Of a stretch of 64,000 nt of DNA, positions 1 through 11,820 are shown piece by piece. How positions within the stretch are numbered: position 1 is the stretch's first letter; each line of letters opens with the position of its first letter. Where the stretch lies: positions 42,609,142-42,673,141 of the forward strand of contig CM067373.1 in the NCBI GenBank assembly GCA_034401795.1, written 5' to 3'. Source of the stretch: Chaetoderma sp. LZ-2023a. Lineage: Eukaryota > Mollusca > Caudofoveata > Chaetodermatida > Chaetodermatidae. A program made the position numbers and the translations under genes. The notes beneath the pieces were generated by a model that saw nothing but the letters and a program-made list of their open reading frames with translations, did no database searches and was not told where the DNA came from.

Positions 1-74
1 CTACTCTCTTTAAAATAATTTGTCAGGATATTAAAGATTGTATCGCTGAAGGGTACGCATACAGTGAAGCAATC

Positions 75-113
<39 letters not shown>

Positions 114-188
114 GGATGATGATGGTGATGATGATGATGATGATGATGATGATAATTCAGGTGTTGATGATGATGATGATGATGATTC
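75..188. repeat. (GAT)n microsatellite
   Basis: Imperfect GAT/TGA trinucleotide run with short interruptions (GAG, GGT, AATTCAGGTGT). It yields Asp-rich, Met-rich and His-rich open frames on both strands. These follow from base composition and are not genes. Confidence 0.95.
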
Positions 189-380
189 AGGTGGTGATAA
201 TAATGATTCTGATACTGCAAATATTGATATTACTGATATGTGTGTTATCAGGCTACACATCAGCTCATAGATCTCTACAACATTGACTGTTTGTGTATGC
301 TAGTAGCATAAACTATTTGTTTATCTTATGTAATATTGTATTCAATATATAAATGCAAATATAAGTAAAATATTGTTTTT

Positions 381-405
381 GTGTTGTTGTTGTTGTTGTT
401 GTTGG
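381..405. repeat. (TGT)n microsatellite
   Basis: Short uninterrupted TGT run of about eight units. Confidence 0.9.
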
Positions 406-497
406 TTTGGTGATTGTGGTACTACATCCATCTGGGCCCTGCAGCGCATATTGATTTGTTCATAAAGTCAATGCTTGTATGTGGTATTCTATGTTTT

Positions 498-871
498 AAT
501 TCACCTTTCCAGAGTATCCACCCATCAGATGACGTCATAATCAACTACGTGATGTGTAGAATGACATCATAATGAATGACGTCATGAATGATGTCGCTAA
601 GCACGTTACGAACGCATATTTGAAGACGGTCTATGCGTTGTTGTACAAATTGTATGTCTACTATTTAATAAATATTCTGTTGACTATTTTGAAATTAATT
701 TGACTGGGCGCCCAGTCAAATTAGTTGCAAAATATTCAACAGCTTCCCTGTATAGTTTTCAGGAAATTGATAGTTAGGGCATTCGGGGATCGATCAATCC
801 CAACACGGCGAGGTATGGGTGGAGCTTAGCTAGTGATGGGCGTGGCATAGCTAAAGATGGAAAGGTCCATT
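498..871 (+). mobile_element. MITE-A copy 1, palindromic foldback element
   Basis: Non-coding 374-bp element, taken here as the forward orientation. The right end is GGAAAGGTCCATT (859-871). The left end is its degraded complement (498-510, ending CACCTTTCC). The 5' part carries several CRE-like octamers (TGACGTCA, TGACATCA). The centre (677-742) is a near-perfect palindrome with arms of about 32 bp meeting at GGGCGCCC. The 3' part contains TAGCTAGTGATGGGCG. There is no ORF, so it is non-autonomous. The superfamily is not determined because no clear target duplication is visible. Confidence 0.8.
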
Positions 872-1017
872 AACTAGCAGCGTAATAAAAAAACAAATTT
901 CTCAGCCGTTGGATCTTTTGTTTAATGAAAACCATATCAGCTGATTTAATTAGGACCCTGTACATTAGGCTTAATATATACTAATATGTACTTGGGGGAT
1001 GGGGGGTGGGGTAGGGG

Positions 1018-1429
1018 ATTCAGCTTTCCAGAGTATCCATCCATTATCAGGCCTCGTATCGTGTCATAATCAGCTCAGCGCGTGTATGATGACGTCAAAA
1101 TCATTACGTCACAAAGGGTTCCATATAGACCTAATCAAATCTGAAATGGTCCAACACGTTGTATGAATTGTATGTCTTTGTAATTCTTTGCTATTTAATA
1201 AACATGCTGTTGAATATTTTGAAACTAATTTGACTGGGCGCTGTTGCTGCCTTAAGCAGCAACAGCACCCATTCCAATTAGTTTCAAAATATTCAACAGC
1301 TTACCTGTGTATTTTTTTGGAAATTGATAGTCAGGGTGTTCAGAGATCGATCGTTTCCAACACGAGCTAGGTATTGGTGGACCTTAGCTAGTGATGGGCG
1401 GGGCATAGCTAAAACCGGAAAGGTCTATT
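1018..1429 (+). mobile_element. MITE-A copy 2
   Basis: Second forward copy about 150 bp after the first. It shares CTTTCCAGAGTATCCA near the left end, a GACGTCA-type site, the central hairpin (1207-1299) and the right end GGAAAGGTCTATT (1417-1429). The hairpin loop is longer than in copy 1 and contains CTGTTGCTGC paired with GCAGCAACAG. The 60-codon open frame across the hairpin (1188-1370) is not a gene. Confidence 0.8.
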
Positions 1430-1699
1430 GTATAAATTAACTATAATTTATGTGTGAAAATATTTTTATTGTGGTCGGTATAACCGTATATTTGCATGTT
1501 AGTGATATTTGAACACCTCATTGTACAGGTAGGAGGAATGTTCTCTCAAGGTATTTTCCACAGGGTAATATTTATTAATTTCAAACTTTATGCAATTCTG
1601 CGAGTGGCTCCCATGAGTTAATAATGAAGAATCAATTAACTAAATACCTTGAGACATTTCACAGTGCAGTTTAAAAAAAAGGCTATAACCGATTGATTG
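1430..1699. other. Unassigned AT-rich spacer
   Basis: No ORF or recognisable element between two MITE-A pieces. Confidence 0.5.
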
Positions 1700-1830
1700 G
1701 GAATAGAGTCAAATTAGTTAATATTCAACAGGTTACCTCTATAGTTACCTTGATATTGGAATTCGATCAATCTCAACACAGCCAAAGCGTTTAGCAAGAA
1801 ATTGGCGTGGCATAGCTAAAAATGGATTTG
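1700..1830 (+). mobile_element. MITE-A relic (3' half)
   Basis: Degraded piece that keeps the right hairpin arm (AATATTCAACAG), the TCGATCAATC block and the GGCGTGGCATAGCTAAAAA block of copies 1 and 2. The left half is missing. Confidence 0.55.
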
Positions 1831-1949
1831 TGTAACTGAATGATGTGTGCTAATGATATTTGAAAATAGCGAATCACGAAACTCTAACTGTTATAAGCAT
1901 GTTATTAGAACGAACATTAGACACGCAAACAATAAACTAAATCACAATC

Positions 1950-4900
1950 ACAATCTCACACACGTTCTACGGCACGGCAAAAGAAGTCTTTGGAAAAATT
2001 AAAACGGATAAAGTTCAAAGAAAAAACTAAATTCAAAGCCCATGGTTTGATTACAACTGCAGAGTAGCCAGAAATGAATACCATAATGCAAGATTTGAAT
2101 TTAAGTATCATGGAACTGAAGCAAATAGGATTGAAATGGTAAGGACAAGTAGAACCTACAAACAAACAATAAAACGTTCAACGACCAAATATCAGCAAAA
2201 ACACCATGAGCAGTAGTAAATCTAAGGACTACTGGAAATTAATAAAAGACAAAAGCCTGCAGGACCCGTGTCCAGTAAGTCTTGAGAATATGTATACATT
2301 TTTTAGATCACTGAATGAAAAATAAGGCGGTAATGAAGCTGCCAATGAACAACTGCAGCTAGAGACGCTAGGAGAAAATGATATATTAAACAGACCTATA
2401 ACGAATGAAGAAATCTCAAAAGCCATACATCGTTTAAAAAATAATAAAGCTGCTGGATCAGATGACATAATAAATGAGTATATCAAGTCCACAGAACACA
2501 TTATGATCAGCATATATAAACAACTATTTAATAAAATACTTGATTCAGCAAACGTTCCCGATGCTTGGACTGAGGGTATCATAATACGGATTTATAAACG
2601 AAAAGGTGACGCAAATGATCTCCAAAACTACAGATCAATTACACTACTCAGCTGTTTAGGAAAACTTTTTACATCAATAATTAGCAACCGTATTAATGAA
2701 TTATTAGAAAATACCAATAAATTATCAGAAAATCAAGCAGGTTTTGGAAAGGATATTCCACAACAGACCATATATTCACACTGTCGACACTAGTAGAAAT
2801 ATTTTAAAATAAAAGAAAGCGACTATTCTGCTGTTTCGTAGATTTTGAGAAAGCATTTGACTCAATATGGCATAATGGCCTCTTTACAAAGCTACTACAG
2901 CATAACATAAATGGTGAAGTATTTAAAGTAATACAGAACATGTATAACAGCATAAAATTAATAATCAAGTTAAACAACAAATTCTCGGATGCCCTTACTT
3001 GCAAATGGGGAGTACGTCAAGGGGAGAACTTCTCTCCAGTACTCTTCTCCATATACTTAAATGACCTCGAACATTTTCTTAGTAGCCAAAACTGTAAATC
3101 CATAGAACTAGGTAATACAGAAGACGAGCTAGAAACTAAGACTTTTAATACTCCTCTATGCTGACGATACAATTATGCTAGCTGAAAACGCAACTGACCT
3201 CCAGCTGATATTAAATGCATTTGAACATTATTGCAAATTGTGGAAACTGAAAATAAATGCAGACAAAACAAAGATTATGGTCTTTGGTAGTACCAAATCA
3301 TACTGTAACAAACTTTCATTCTATCTAAATACTAAGACATTAGAAATTGTATATAACTATAAATACCTAGGAATACATTTTTCATACAATGGATGCTACC
3401 TTTAGGGGAGAAAAGCTTATTCGCTTTACATCGACGAGCTAAACAATAAGATCTACCCATAGATTGTCAAATAAAACTCTACCACCAAATGATAGAATGG
3501 ATCCTCCTTTATGGCTGTGAAATTATTGGAATCGAAAAATGTAATTTAATCGAAAAAGCACATCTAGAATTTCTAAGACATCTTTTAAAAATTAAGCGAA
3601 ACACACATAAATACATGACATATGGGGAACTAGGGGAACTGCCAAAAAAGGTATTAATAGAAAGCGTATGATCATATACTGGATAAGGCTTATCTTAGGA
3701 AAGCAAAATAAACGAGCACTACAAATATGTAATTGCATGTTAAAGGATTTTAATGAAAACCGAAAACCATACAAATGGCTAACACGCATTAAAACCATTC
3801 TAGATAATACAGGGCACACGTACATTCTAGATAATACAGGACACACGTACCTTCTACATACATTCTAGATAATACAGGACACACGTACCTTCTACATACA
3901 TTCTAGATAATACAGGACACACGTACCTTCTACATACATTCTAGATAATACAGGGCACACGTACCCTCTACATACATTCTAGATAATACAGGACACACGT
4001 ACCTTCTACATACATTCTAGATAATACAGGACACACGTACCTTCTACATACATTCTAGATAATACAGGACACACGTACCTTCTACATACATTCTAGATAA
4101 TACAGGACACACGTACCTTCTACATACATTCTAGATAATACAGGACACACGTACCTTCTACATACATTCTAGATAATACAGGACACACGTACCTTCTACA
4201 TACATTCTAGATAATACAGGACACACGTACCTTCTACATACATTCTAGATAATACAGGACACACGTACCTTCTACATACATTCTAGATAATACAGGACAC
4301 ACGTACCTTCTACATACATTCTAGATAATACAGGACACACGTACCTTCTACATACATTCTAGATAATACAGGACACACGTACCTTCTACATACATTCTAG
4401 ATAATACAGGACACACGTACCTTCTACATACATTCTAGATAATACAGGACACACGTACCTTCTACATACATTCTAGATAATACAGGACACACGTACCTTC
4501 TACATACATTCTAGATAATACAGGACACACGTACCTTCTACATACATTCTAGATAATACAGGACACACGTACCTTCTACATACATTCTAGATAATACAGG
4601 ACACACGTACCTTCTACATACATTCTAGATAATACAGGACACACGTACCTTTGGAACACACACACGATCCATAGCACCAAAATCATCCAAGCTGCAATTA
4701 CTCGAAACATAGAGGACCAGTTTATGCAAACGTGGCTCGCCCAAATGCAGGAATCGTGGAAGGGTAAGATCTATAACTCTTTTAAGACTAACTGGGAAAC
4801 GGTACCATACCTCCTTAGACTTAATCATAGGAATAGAATATTGTTGGGAACGAATACTAAGAGAAGAAAGGAAACGCAGTATTTGTGACAAAAACGAAAT

Positions 4901-5372
4901 TGGAGATGAGTTTCATAACATTTTTATTTGCAACTTTTTTCATACATTACGATTAGAAACACTACCTAAATACTACCGTAAGAGACCAAATTATTTTTAA
5001 TTCTTCCAGTTATTCACTAGCAATAACAAAAAACTACTATGTAAGGTTTGCCGACTAATAAATGCAATTACTACGCATTTCCAAAAATGATGAAACTGTC
5101 GCACAAACACACAAACATAACCCGTGCAGGTAAAAAAAACCTCGAAATCAAAGTGAAATTGCGAACGAAAACCTGGTTAGTATGAAAATAGGTTGCCTGA
5201 AAAGAAGCAATCACATTACTGTAGTAAATCTAGATTATCCCTTTTATTGTTAGCAGTTAATCTATAGAGATATATAAATAATATGTAAACTATCTTGCCT
5301 CTATATAAATTGTATACTGTTTATACCCCATGTATCACGTGTATGATCTGGGAGTAATAAATCAATCTGATA
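1950..5372 (+). pseudogene. Truncated LINE (non-LTR retrotransposon), reverse transcriptase ORF, degraded
   Basis: Remnant of a LINE ORF2 in several frames. The order is: a linker between endonuclease and RT with the PWFDYNC motif (about 2040); RT block NYRSITLLSCLGKLF (about 2625-2670); ENQAGF; active-site block VDFEKAFDSIW (2838-2870); GVRQG...SPVLFS near 3010-3050; and the catalytic YADD at 3157-3168. The thumb and later C-terminal segments follow to about 3800, where a 38-bp array breaks the frame. The reading resumes at TACCTTTGGAACAC (about 4647) and runs to a terminal domain with CDKNEIGDEFH and a late CKVC pair (about 4885-5090). Several stops and frameshifts are present (for example TGA at 4886-4888 and TAA near 4997). 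The endonuclease domain is absent, which suggests 5' truncation. A 3' UTR-like stretch ends near AATAAATCAATCTGA (about 5355-5370). Family knowledge: ORF2 nicks the target and primes reverse transcription. The clade is not decided. Confidence 0.9.
3800..4651. repeat. 38-bp minisatellite inside the LINE ORF
   Basis: About 22 copies of a 38-bp unit, very homogeneous. The unit begins ATTCTAGATAATACAGG and ends TTCTACATAC. About 27 bp of each unit is the LINE coding stretch for ILDNTGHTY. The flanks read as continuous LINE ORF: KWLTRIKT lies before the array, and the sequence after it continues LWNT. The unit length is not divisible by three, so the array destroys the frame. The first unit is a shortened variant (ends near 3826). 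Confidence 0.97.
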
Positions 5373-5680
5373 TGAAGGTTTTTTAGCCGCGCTATTCTTT
5401 GTCTTTTTGGCCACCATAATTCTTTCTTTTGCTAATAGTTTAGTTAATAAAGTTGACATCTGTATAATCAAATAACCTATATTAATGTTCTTACCATTAA
5501 CATTGATTATAAAAAAGATTATTACAGATTTCAGGTTTTATAAGTGAAATATAGCTGTCTTTGTTCGAACAAATTTCCTCCCTTGATATCTGGATCAGAG
5601 CAAAAATCCTGCAAAAAAGCAATTTACACACTAGGCTATTGAAAAAGGTTTTAGCTATAACTCGAGATACAGCTCCTGGT
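5373..5680. other. Unassigned spacer
   Basis: AT-rich sequence with only small open frames and nothing recognisable. Confidence 0.4.
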
Positions 5681-5684
5681 ACCC

Positions 5685-5880
5685 GCATGCCCACATGAAC
5701 CAATGCACGCATGCCCCCATGTTACTAGAACACCATGAACGCCCACATTACTAGTGCTCCCGCATGCACATTCATACATGCCGCAGCACACATGGTCGCA
5801 TGCATGCCCGCACACATGGCCGTTCGCATGCCCACATGCATGCTCGGTCGCATGCGCATGCCCATCGCGCGCACACACTG
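5685..5880. repeat. Degenerate CACATGC/GCATGC repeat
   Basis: About 190 bp rich in short GCATGC and CACATG words in irregular phase. It produces His/Ala/Arg-rich open frames on both strands. No single unit length dominates. Confidence 0.7.
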
Positions 5881-5905
5881 ATGGTGATGAGGGTGGTAGC
5901 TAGGG

Positions 5906-5906
<1 letters not shown>

Positions 5907-5952
<46 letters not shown>

Positions 5953-5958
5953 GCTGCT
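5907..5958. repeat. (GTT)n microsatellite
   Basis: About 16 GTT units ending in GCTGCTGC. Confidence 0.95.
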
Positions 5959-6295
5959 GCCTATGATGTCTCCATATTCTAAGTCATTTTCCCGCCGGCA
6001 GAGGGTTAATCCTCCGTGACGTCGTAACAATAATTAGTACGGCCGATGGTGTTGCGAGAATGATTCTAAGTAGGAAAACGTTCATACTCATGAAAGCGCA
6101 CAGTGATTGACATTGTCAGCCATATGTCAACCTAGAGATAGCCTACTTATTTTTGAAAATTTAACCCTGGAATGATTCTACACCACCCGTCCTCTCTACC
6201 CCCACTCCGGTGTTTGCATTGACCATATAATCGGCTCTCCAGCGAGAAATAAACATGGCCGAAACCATTATAACTTGTTTGTATTCTACACAACC

Positions 6296-6390
6296 CGGCC
6301 TCCCCATCCACGCACGCATGCCCCCCTCCCCTCCCCCACCCCCAAATGCACGCACACCCCCATGCATGCACCCCCGCCGCCGCCACCATC
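6296..6390. other. C-rich low-complexity tract
   Basis: Runs of C with CATGCA and CCGCCG interruptions. The opposite strand is G-rich. It generates Pro-rich and Gly-rich frames that are not genes. Confidence 0.6.
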
Positions 6391-6617
6391 CCCGCACGTC
6401 GGGGTTGTCCATGTAAGGCATATTGTTTTATTTGTTTGTGATCTATTTATTTATTACTTTTTTATTTATTTACTGGCCTTTAGTGCTGGTGACAACTGTG
6501 GATCCAAATTGGATCGTTACTTACCCGTGGTCTTCATGCTGTGGTAAGATTATACTTACACTATAATTCTTTGCTTCCACTGATACACGATCTCGATCTT
6601 GTGGTACTTGAATAAAC

Positions 6618-6690
6618 GATAACCGTGTTCGACTCGATAACCGTGTTCGACTCGATAACCTTGTTCGACTCGATAACCGTGTTCGACTCG
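6618..6690. repeat. 18-bp tandem repeat, 4 copies
   Basis: Four near-identical units of GATAACCGTGTTCGACTC. One unit has CTT in place of CGT. Confidence 0.95.
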
Positions 6691-7142
6691 GTTGTCATTC
6701 TTCAATAGATCTACATCCCAAACGGTGGCTGGCTGAATGGGCGCAATTCGGAATGGTCGAAAAAGGTGTCACGTTACCTGTGATGTCATCTCATTTACAT
6801 ATAAGGACACACGCAACCCCCAACCCCCGCCCCCCACGACCCAACCCCCGCCAAAAATCATGGTCCCTTGACCAGCTCTCGACCAAATAGAATTGAGAAT
6901 TTTTTGTCGGGAAAAAATATGGCGTGTTGAAATATGCAAATGAGATGACGTCCCAGCTCACGTGACCCGCTTTCGACCAATCAGAAGTGCGCCCAGACGT
7001 GCGCCCAGCCCAGCCTTCTGCATTCTTCCCATTGATACCCGGCAACAATAACAATGCTAAAGACAAAATAACGACAACATAAAGATGTCGATAATGATGA
7101 TGTTGATGTCATTCTTGTTAATTTAAATAGTATTCTCATAAT

Positions 7143-7390
7143 CCCATTTTCAAGGTAAATATACAGGTAACCTGTTGAATATTTTAAAACTAATTTGACT
7201 GGGTGCTGTTACTGCCTATATTTATTAAATAACAAAGCCACCAGACATATAATTCGTACACATGACGGACATTTAAATGTTCATAACGGAGCTAGATACG
7301 TCATTCCTTATGCGTTTTATTTGTGACGTTAGCCGTATTTGATTATGACGTCATGTAATTGAGTGGCATATCAGATCCGTCCATTATGAT
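7143..7390 (-). mobile_element. MITE-A partial copy, reverse orientation
   Basis: Reads in reverse relative to copy 1. It has ACAGGTAACCTGTTGAAT and one hairpin arm (TTTTAAAACTAATTTGACTGG), then ATTTATTAAATAAC, then sites such as TGACGTCA, ending at GAGTGGCATATCAGATCCGTCCATTA (split here as GAGTGGCATATCAG and ATCCGTCCATTA). The second hairpin arm is lost. This end type differs from copy 1 and defines a second subfamily also seen at 32.3, 45.5 and 63.9 kb. Confidence 0.75.
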
Positions 7391-7472
7391 TGCACTGCTT
7401 CCTCCACTCATGTGCAGATGTGCGTCGGCCTTTGACAAGATCTAGCTTGACGCGACTTTAAAAGTTAAGGAG

Positions 7473-7710
7473 TGACGTAACAGTTGCATCACAAGAGTGT
7501 CTCAACATACGATACCTGGTCAGCCGTCTGTCGGTATGTTTTCTTTGGTCGTAACTTGACCTAACACGGCCACTGCCCTGGGCTTAGATACCCTTGTTAA
7601 CCTCGTCAGCTAAGTCACGTGATACACTATTCTCGTAAACTGACGTCAAGTTACGCGCACCGTGGCGTAACGATGATGCAACAACGTGCCAGACTTGTTT
7701 GCGTTTTGTG
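7473..7710. promoter_or_regulatory. Cluster of bZIP/E-box-like sites
   Basis: In 240 bp there are TGACGTAA (7473-7480), the E-box palindrome TCACGTGA (7615-7622), a CRE TGACGTCA (7641-7648), TGATGCAA (7674-7681), which matches the ATF4-C/EBP composite half-site pattern, and GTGACGCAG near 7710. No MITE-A arm is visible in this interval. Regulatory function is inference only, because no adjacent gene is identifiable. Confidence 0.25.
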
Positions 7711-7941
7711 ACGCAGAAAATCGCTGCGAAAGAAATGACCGCGTGCACTTAATGGCCTTTCTCTTCACTCAGTAGTCATACTGAAAGTGTCCACAACTAC
7801 CGCAACATGTCGCTCTTCAGGCGCTTGACGTAGGAGCTATAGCCTATAGCTCATATCTGTCTGGAAAGTATACACTTCACCAAGTTAATATCTCAATATT
7901 GGCATGGGCGTAAATGGCGCGCTTGATTACTGTTTGAGCAG

Positions 7942-7944
7942 AGG

Positions 7945-7974
<30 letters not shown>
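7942..7974. repeat. (AAC)n microsatellite
   Basis: About 11 AAC units. Confidence 0.95.
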
Positions 7975-7975
<1 letters not shown>

Positions 7976-8009
7976 TATTACTGGCGCTGCTGCTATTGCT
8001 ACTCTTATT

Positions 8010-8113
<104 letters not shown>

Positions 8114-8246
8114 CAGTAACGGAGTATAATAGGGGCAGAGGGAGGGGGTTGGGGGGGGGGGGGCCCAGATCTTGACCAGACCTTAATTTTTTCTTATCAC
8201 AATTTTTTTTTGGAGTGAATAATGTGTTTTATGTATTTTGTCTTTT

Positions 8247-8301
8247 TACAAACGAGAATAGCTGTCGGGACATGATGTTCAGAGAGCTATTCTCGTTTGT
8301 A
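8247..8301. repeat. Inverted repeat, 17-bp arms
   Basis: Arm TACAAACGAGAATAGCT (8247-8263) and its exact complement (8285-8301) around a 21-base loop. It could be a small foldback element or a structured RNA. No other copy was noticed. Confidence 0.8.
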
Positions 8302-8630
8302 TTAAGCGAAACTGCACAACAGGATATGGTACAATCTTGACGATTTGTTCTATTTTTAGCTATGTAATTTCATTTTCTTATTCACTCAGTTTTTTATCCA
8401 GTCCTGCTTTCACAACTGAACGGCTCAAAAAATTTAGTCAACCAAAAAAATGAAATTATATGGCAAAAGAATAATTTAGCAGCCAACTGATGGTCTATAT
8501 TTACCTCTAGAAATGCAGGCGATGCCATCTGCGAGCATCTAGATTTCAAAATTTTCGGACCTCCTTTTGGTTTGCCGTTCGCTTCCACACAACTCCACAA
8601 ATATTCTTTGCTCCCAGCCCTGGAAAGGCT

Positions 8631-8696
<66 letters not shown>

Positions 8697-8755
8697 CACT
8701 ACCACTACCACTACCACTACCACTACCACTACCACTACCACCACCACCACCACCA
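8631..8755. repeat. Compound (TAC)n-(CACTAC)n-(CCA)n microsatellite
   Basis: A TAC run grades into CACTAC hexamers and then CCA triplets, suggesting stepwise mutation and re-expansion. It makes poly-Thr, poly-Leu and poly-Val frames with no coding value. Confidence 0.95.
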
Positions 8756-9248
8756 TCGCCCCCGCCGCCGCCGCTGCTGACTGGGGTAGCACGGATCGAC
8801 CGGACGGGTACGGACCGTCCCAGTTAAGCTGGGTACGGAACGACCGCTCCGGGTACGTTCCACGCACGTCCCCCTGAGTAGGATAGTACGCGTGTATAAA
8901 GCCCTATGAGAGGTTTCGTTAAAAACGTCCGTAAGAACGCGTAGCGCGCATGCAACACGTGTCAGCATTGGGAGAGTGTATGCTTATAGTGTACCGAGTT
9001 GGTACTAGTGATTTCTTTAAATCACAATATTCTCGTCATTCTTGTACCAATCAGGACCGGAATGAACGAGGATTTCAGAACATTTTACCTTTTTAAAATA
9101 GGACCAGAAATGGCCGAGTTATCGTTAAATAGCTCACTAAATTATTTTCATGTTTTTTGCTTTGACGTCGTAATCGCGTGTGTGTATTAAATGAATGGGG
9201 AATGCGCTGTTCACTTGATCTCCACGTCGCCATTTCTAGCTGCACGCT
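8756..9248. other. Unassigned spacer
   Basis: CpG-containing sequence with short GGTACGGA/GGTACGTT repeats near 8806-8860. Small open frames only. Confidence 0.4.
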
Positions 9249-9416
9249 GATTGGCTACTGCTCGCCCTCTGATTGGCTGGAGCGTCCTGCCTCTGACGTC
9301 ACGAGTCAGCAAGACTGCTGGACCAGCGCAGTGCTAGACGTGGGAGAACTTCTGACTGACTGTGGTACCTACATCACAGCAGTGCCATTCGGAATTGAGA
9401 TCTAGTGCGCCGGTGA
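9249..9416 (+). promoter_or_regulatory. Candidate promoter with paired inverted CCAAT boxes and a CRE
   Basis: Two GATTGGC motifs (reverse CCAAT, NF-Y-type) lie at 9249-9255 and 9271-9277, 22 bp apart. A perfect CRE TGACGTCA follows at 9294-9301, and a splice-donor-like GTGAGC lies at 9412. The NF-Y pair plus CRE is a known animal promoter arrangement. No coding exon is recognisable downstream, so a non-coding first exon is the only reading I can offer. Confidence 0.3.
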
Positions 9417-11747
9417 GCAGTTTTGAACATCCGCGATTTTGGAAGCTCTCGGACGGCCATCCGAGGGCAAATTAATGTAAAAGAAGAACTCCATTTTCCG
9501 GAACACTCAAAGAGGAGCTTCTCTGAAGATGGGCCGATGTAATTCTACAGGATGTAGAGCCGAGGTGATTCTTGGTGGATAACTCGCCGGATCTTCCAGA
9601 CCACGCTGAAAAGTGGTATCAACATGTCGTGTGTTAATTAACTTTTAGACCACAGTCTGGCGGGACTCTGCCTGGTGCGTCGCACGAGCTATGCGACGTA
9701 TCCCGCACGGTGTACCCAGTTAATATACATGCATATTTAATTACCACTGTAGCACTCTATGTTACGGGCAACTTTCAAACTACCGTCGCCGGACGGAAAC
9801 TTTATAACATACTGTGTAAATTTATGTATCAGTTATTTTGACTATCTAATGGAATCTTTCTATAACTGTTCTTCTTCACCGTGTTCAGAGTGAGCCGCAT
9901 CAGCAGTCTGCTTACGGAAATCTTCCCTGCAACTTCGGAATCGTGCCATCTCGTGCTACTCAACTGTAGCATATCCATTTCCGTGATTTATGAACTCTTA
10001 CTGTACCGATGCCCAATAGGTAATCAAGTAACTATACTATTGTACTATTCGTTATTTCCGTAATAGGTACTAATGACCAATAGGCGCCTACACGGTCTTA
10101 AAGACCGCATTTTTATATTTTCCGTTTCATACTGTATATATTAACTTTATATCCGTGTGCTTACAACTAACAAGCGCCATAAGGTCTTATGACCTGATAT
10201 ACTGTCAGCTCTGTATTAGTTAGTTATGTATATGGCAAGTAGCCATCCTAGTTATTCTGTTTTGTTTATATATAAAAAATTTCTAGGACGCAGTACGCTA
10301 GGCAATACTATTCAACAACATTATATCCGCATCACTACTACCCCAGCATCAATTTTACATTGAGGTCACTGATCATGCTCACATTGGTCGAACCTGATAT
10401 GTGACCGACTAAACCTTGCTATTCTAGCTCGATAGGATAGGTTTAAAGTAGTTAGGGCCAATCTCTCTGTAAGAGACACATTTTCCGGCTGTAGTGGATA
10501 AGTAACACCACGCACCGGCTAGATTTTATAAATTGGCCAATTATCTTAGAGCCTCTTATTAATATCGAGTGATTGTCTCTTTCTGCGCTCCTACAGCTGC
10601 ATGGCTTAATAATTGTCTGGATTCCCAATCGAAACTTTGGCAGGATCCGACTCTGGGAAACTATTGGGGTTTCCGAGCGGGCATAACTAGTGTCGATTTA
10701 CATACACATCCCCAGTATCTTCGGATACCATTTAGTTTAGATTCCCCCGCCAACGTACGAAGCACTGCGAAAAGAAATTATATTGTGTAACACCGGCCTT
10801 CAGTGCATCTCTGAGCATTCTGGAACTTAACCCGAATGACAGGTGAAACGTTAATTCCCTAACACGTGGGTGACGGCCGAGACACAGATCTCCATCCAAT
10901 TCGGTATAGTGACTGGGTGAGGTCTTAGAACCCACCACACCCTCACGGGAAGGTCACTAGCGATGGATATCTGTCTCTTGTTCCCCACCATAAATACTAT
11001 TGTGCTTTCAAAATTGGTTATGTGAACTGTAAATTGTCCTAGTGATGTTATATGTTGTTGTGGTGCAATGGCGACCGGATCATCATATGATTCGGGAGCT
11101 GTCGCTCCGTAACATGTACGCATGCTGTCTTTCTGAAGGAGGTGCTATTTGGGCCGACCTTCGGGAAGCTGGGCATCTTCGCTAGTTAGACATATGTATC
11201 AATAGATAGGTAGGAATACCTGCCACTTGAGGCTTAAGCTTGGAAGCGTATCTAACAACTAAAGGGTAGGTTAGACTTTAGCAGAAGGCCCGCACAAATA
11301 AAGTGGCAACTACCAATTCAGTATCTTGGTCCTACATAAGACGGTGACCTGTGAATTCTTCGGAAATCATTGGACCCGTCTTCACGTAAACCAGCGTGCA
11401 TCACATTAATTATGGCTTCACTAGGATTGACCACTGCACATAGCTTTTTGTTTGAACAAAAGAGTGGCCCTTTTTGCCTGCTCTTTTCCTCCGCTTCGGC
11501 ATTGAAGGCATTTTCCTGTGACGGAGGCCCACGCGAGGCACTTTCCTCTCGCAACAATAATATTTTGTATGTGGGTATAACTGGTTTATATTAAACTATT
11601 CAAGTAGCCTCGTTGCGATGCTCCCTTGTGGGGATACCTCTGCGGATTTACGAATCTGTGTGGTACCTTCGGCGAGCCCACGTAGAAAGAACGCCAGTTG
11701 GTTGGTTCTATGTACTGTATTACTTTGCTCATTCACTAGCAAAGGCT
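9417..11747. other. Unassigned 2.3-kb region without recognisable genes
   Basis: No tandem array and no known element. Open frames are all under about 90 codons and none matches a family I know. A short hairpin (TGCGTCGCA / TGCGACGTA) lies near 9679-9702. Introns or untranslated sequence of a gene outside the window cannot be excluded. Confidence 0.4.
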
Positions 11748-11763
11748 ACTACTACTACTACTG

Positions 11764-11820
<57 letters not shown>

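Noticed and set aside
23..286. Poly-His, poly-Asp and poly-Met open frames
   Set aside because: They are the three readings of a GAT run.
3799..4651. CRISPR-like array of direct repeats
   Set aside because: There are no spacers. The 38-bp units are head to tail and the host is a eukaryote.
5707..6030. Asn-rich or His/Cys-rich protein frames near 5.7-6.0 kb
   Set aside because: They read through GTT and GCATGC repeats.
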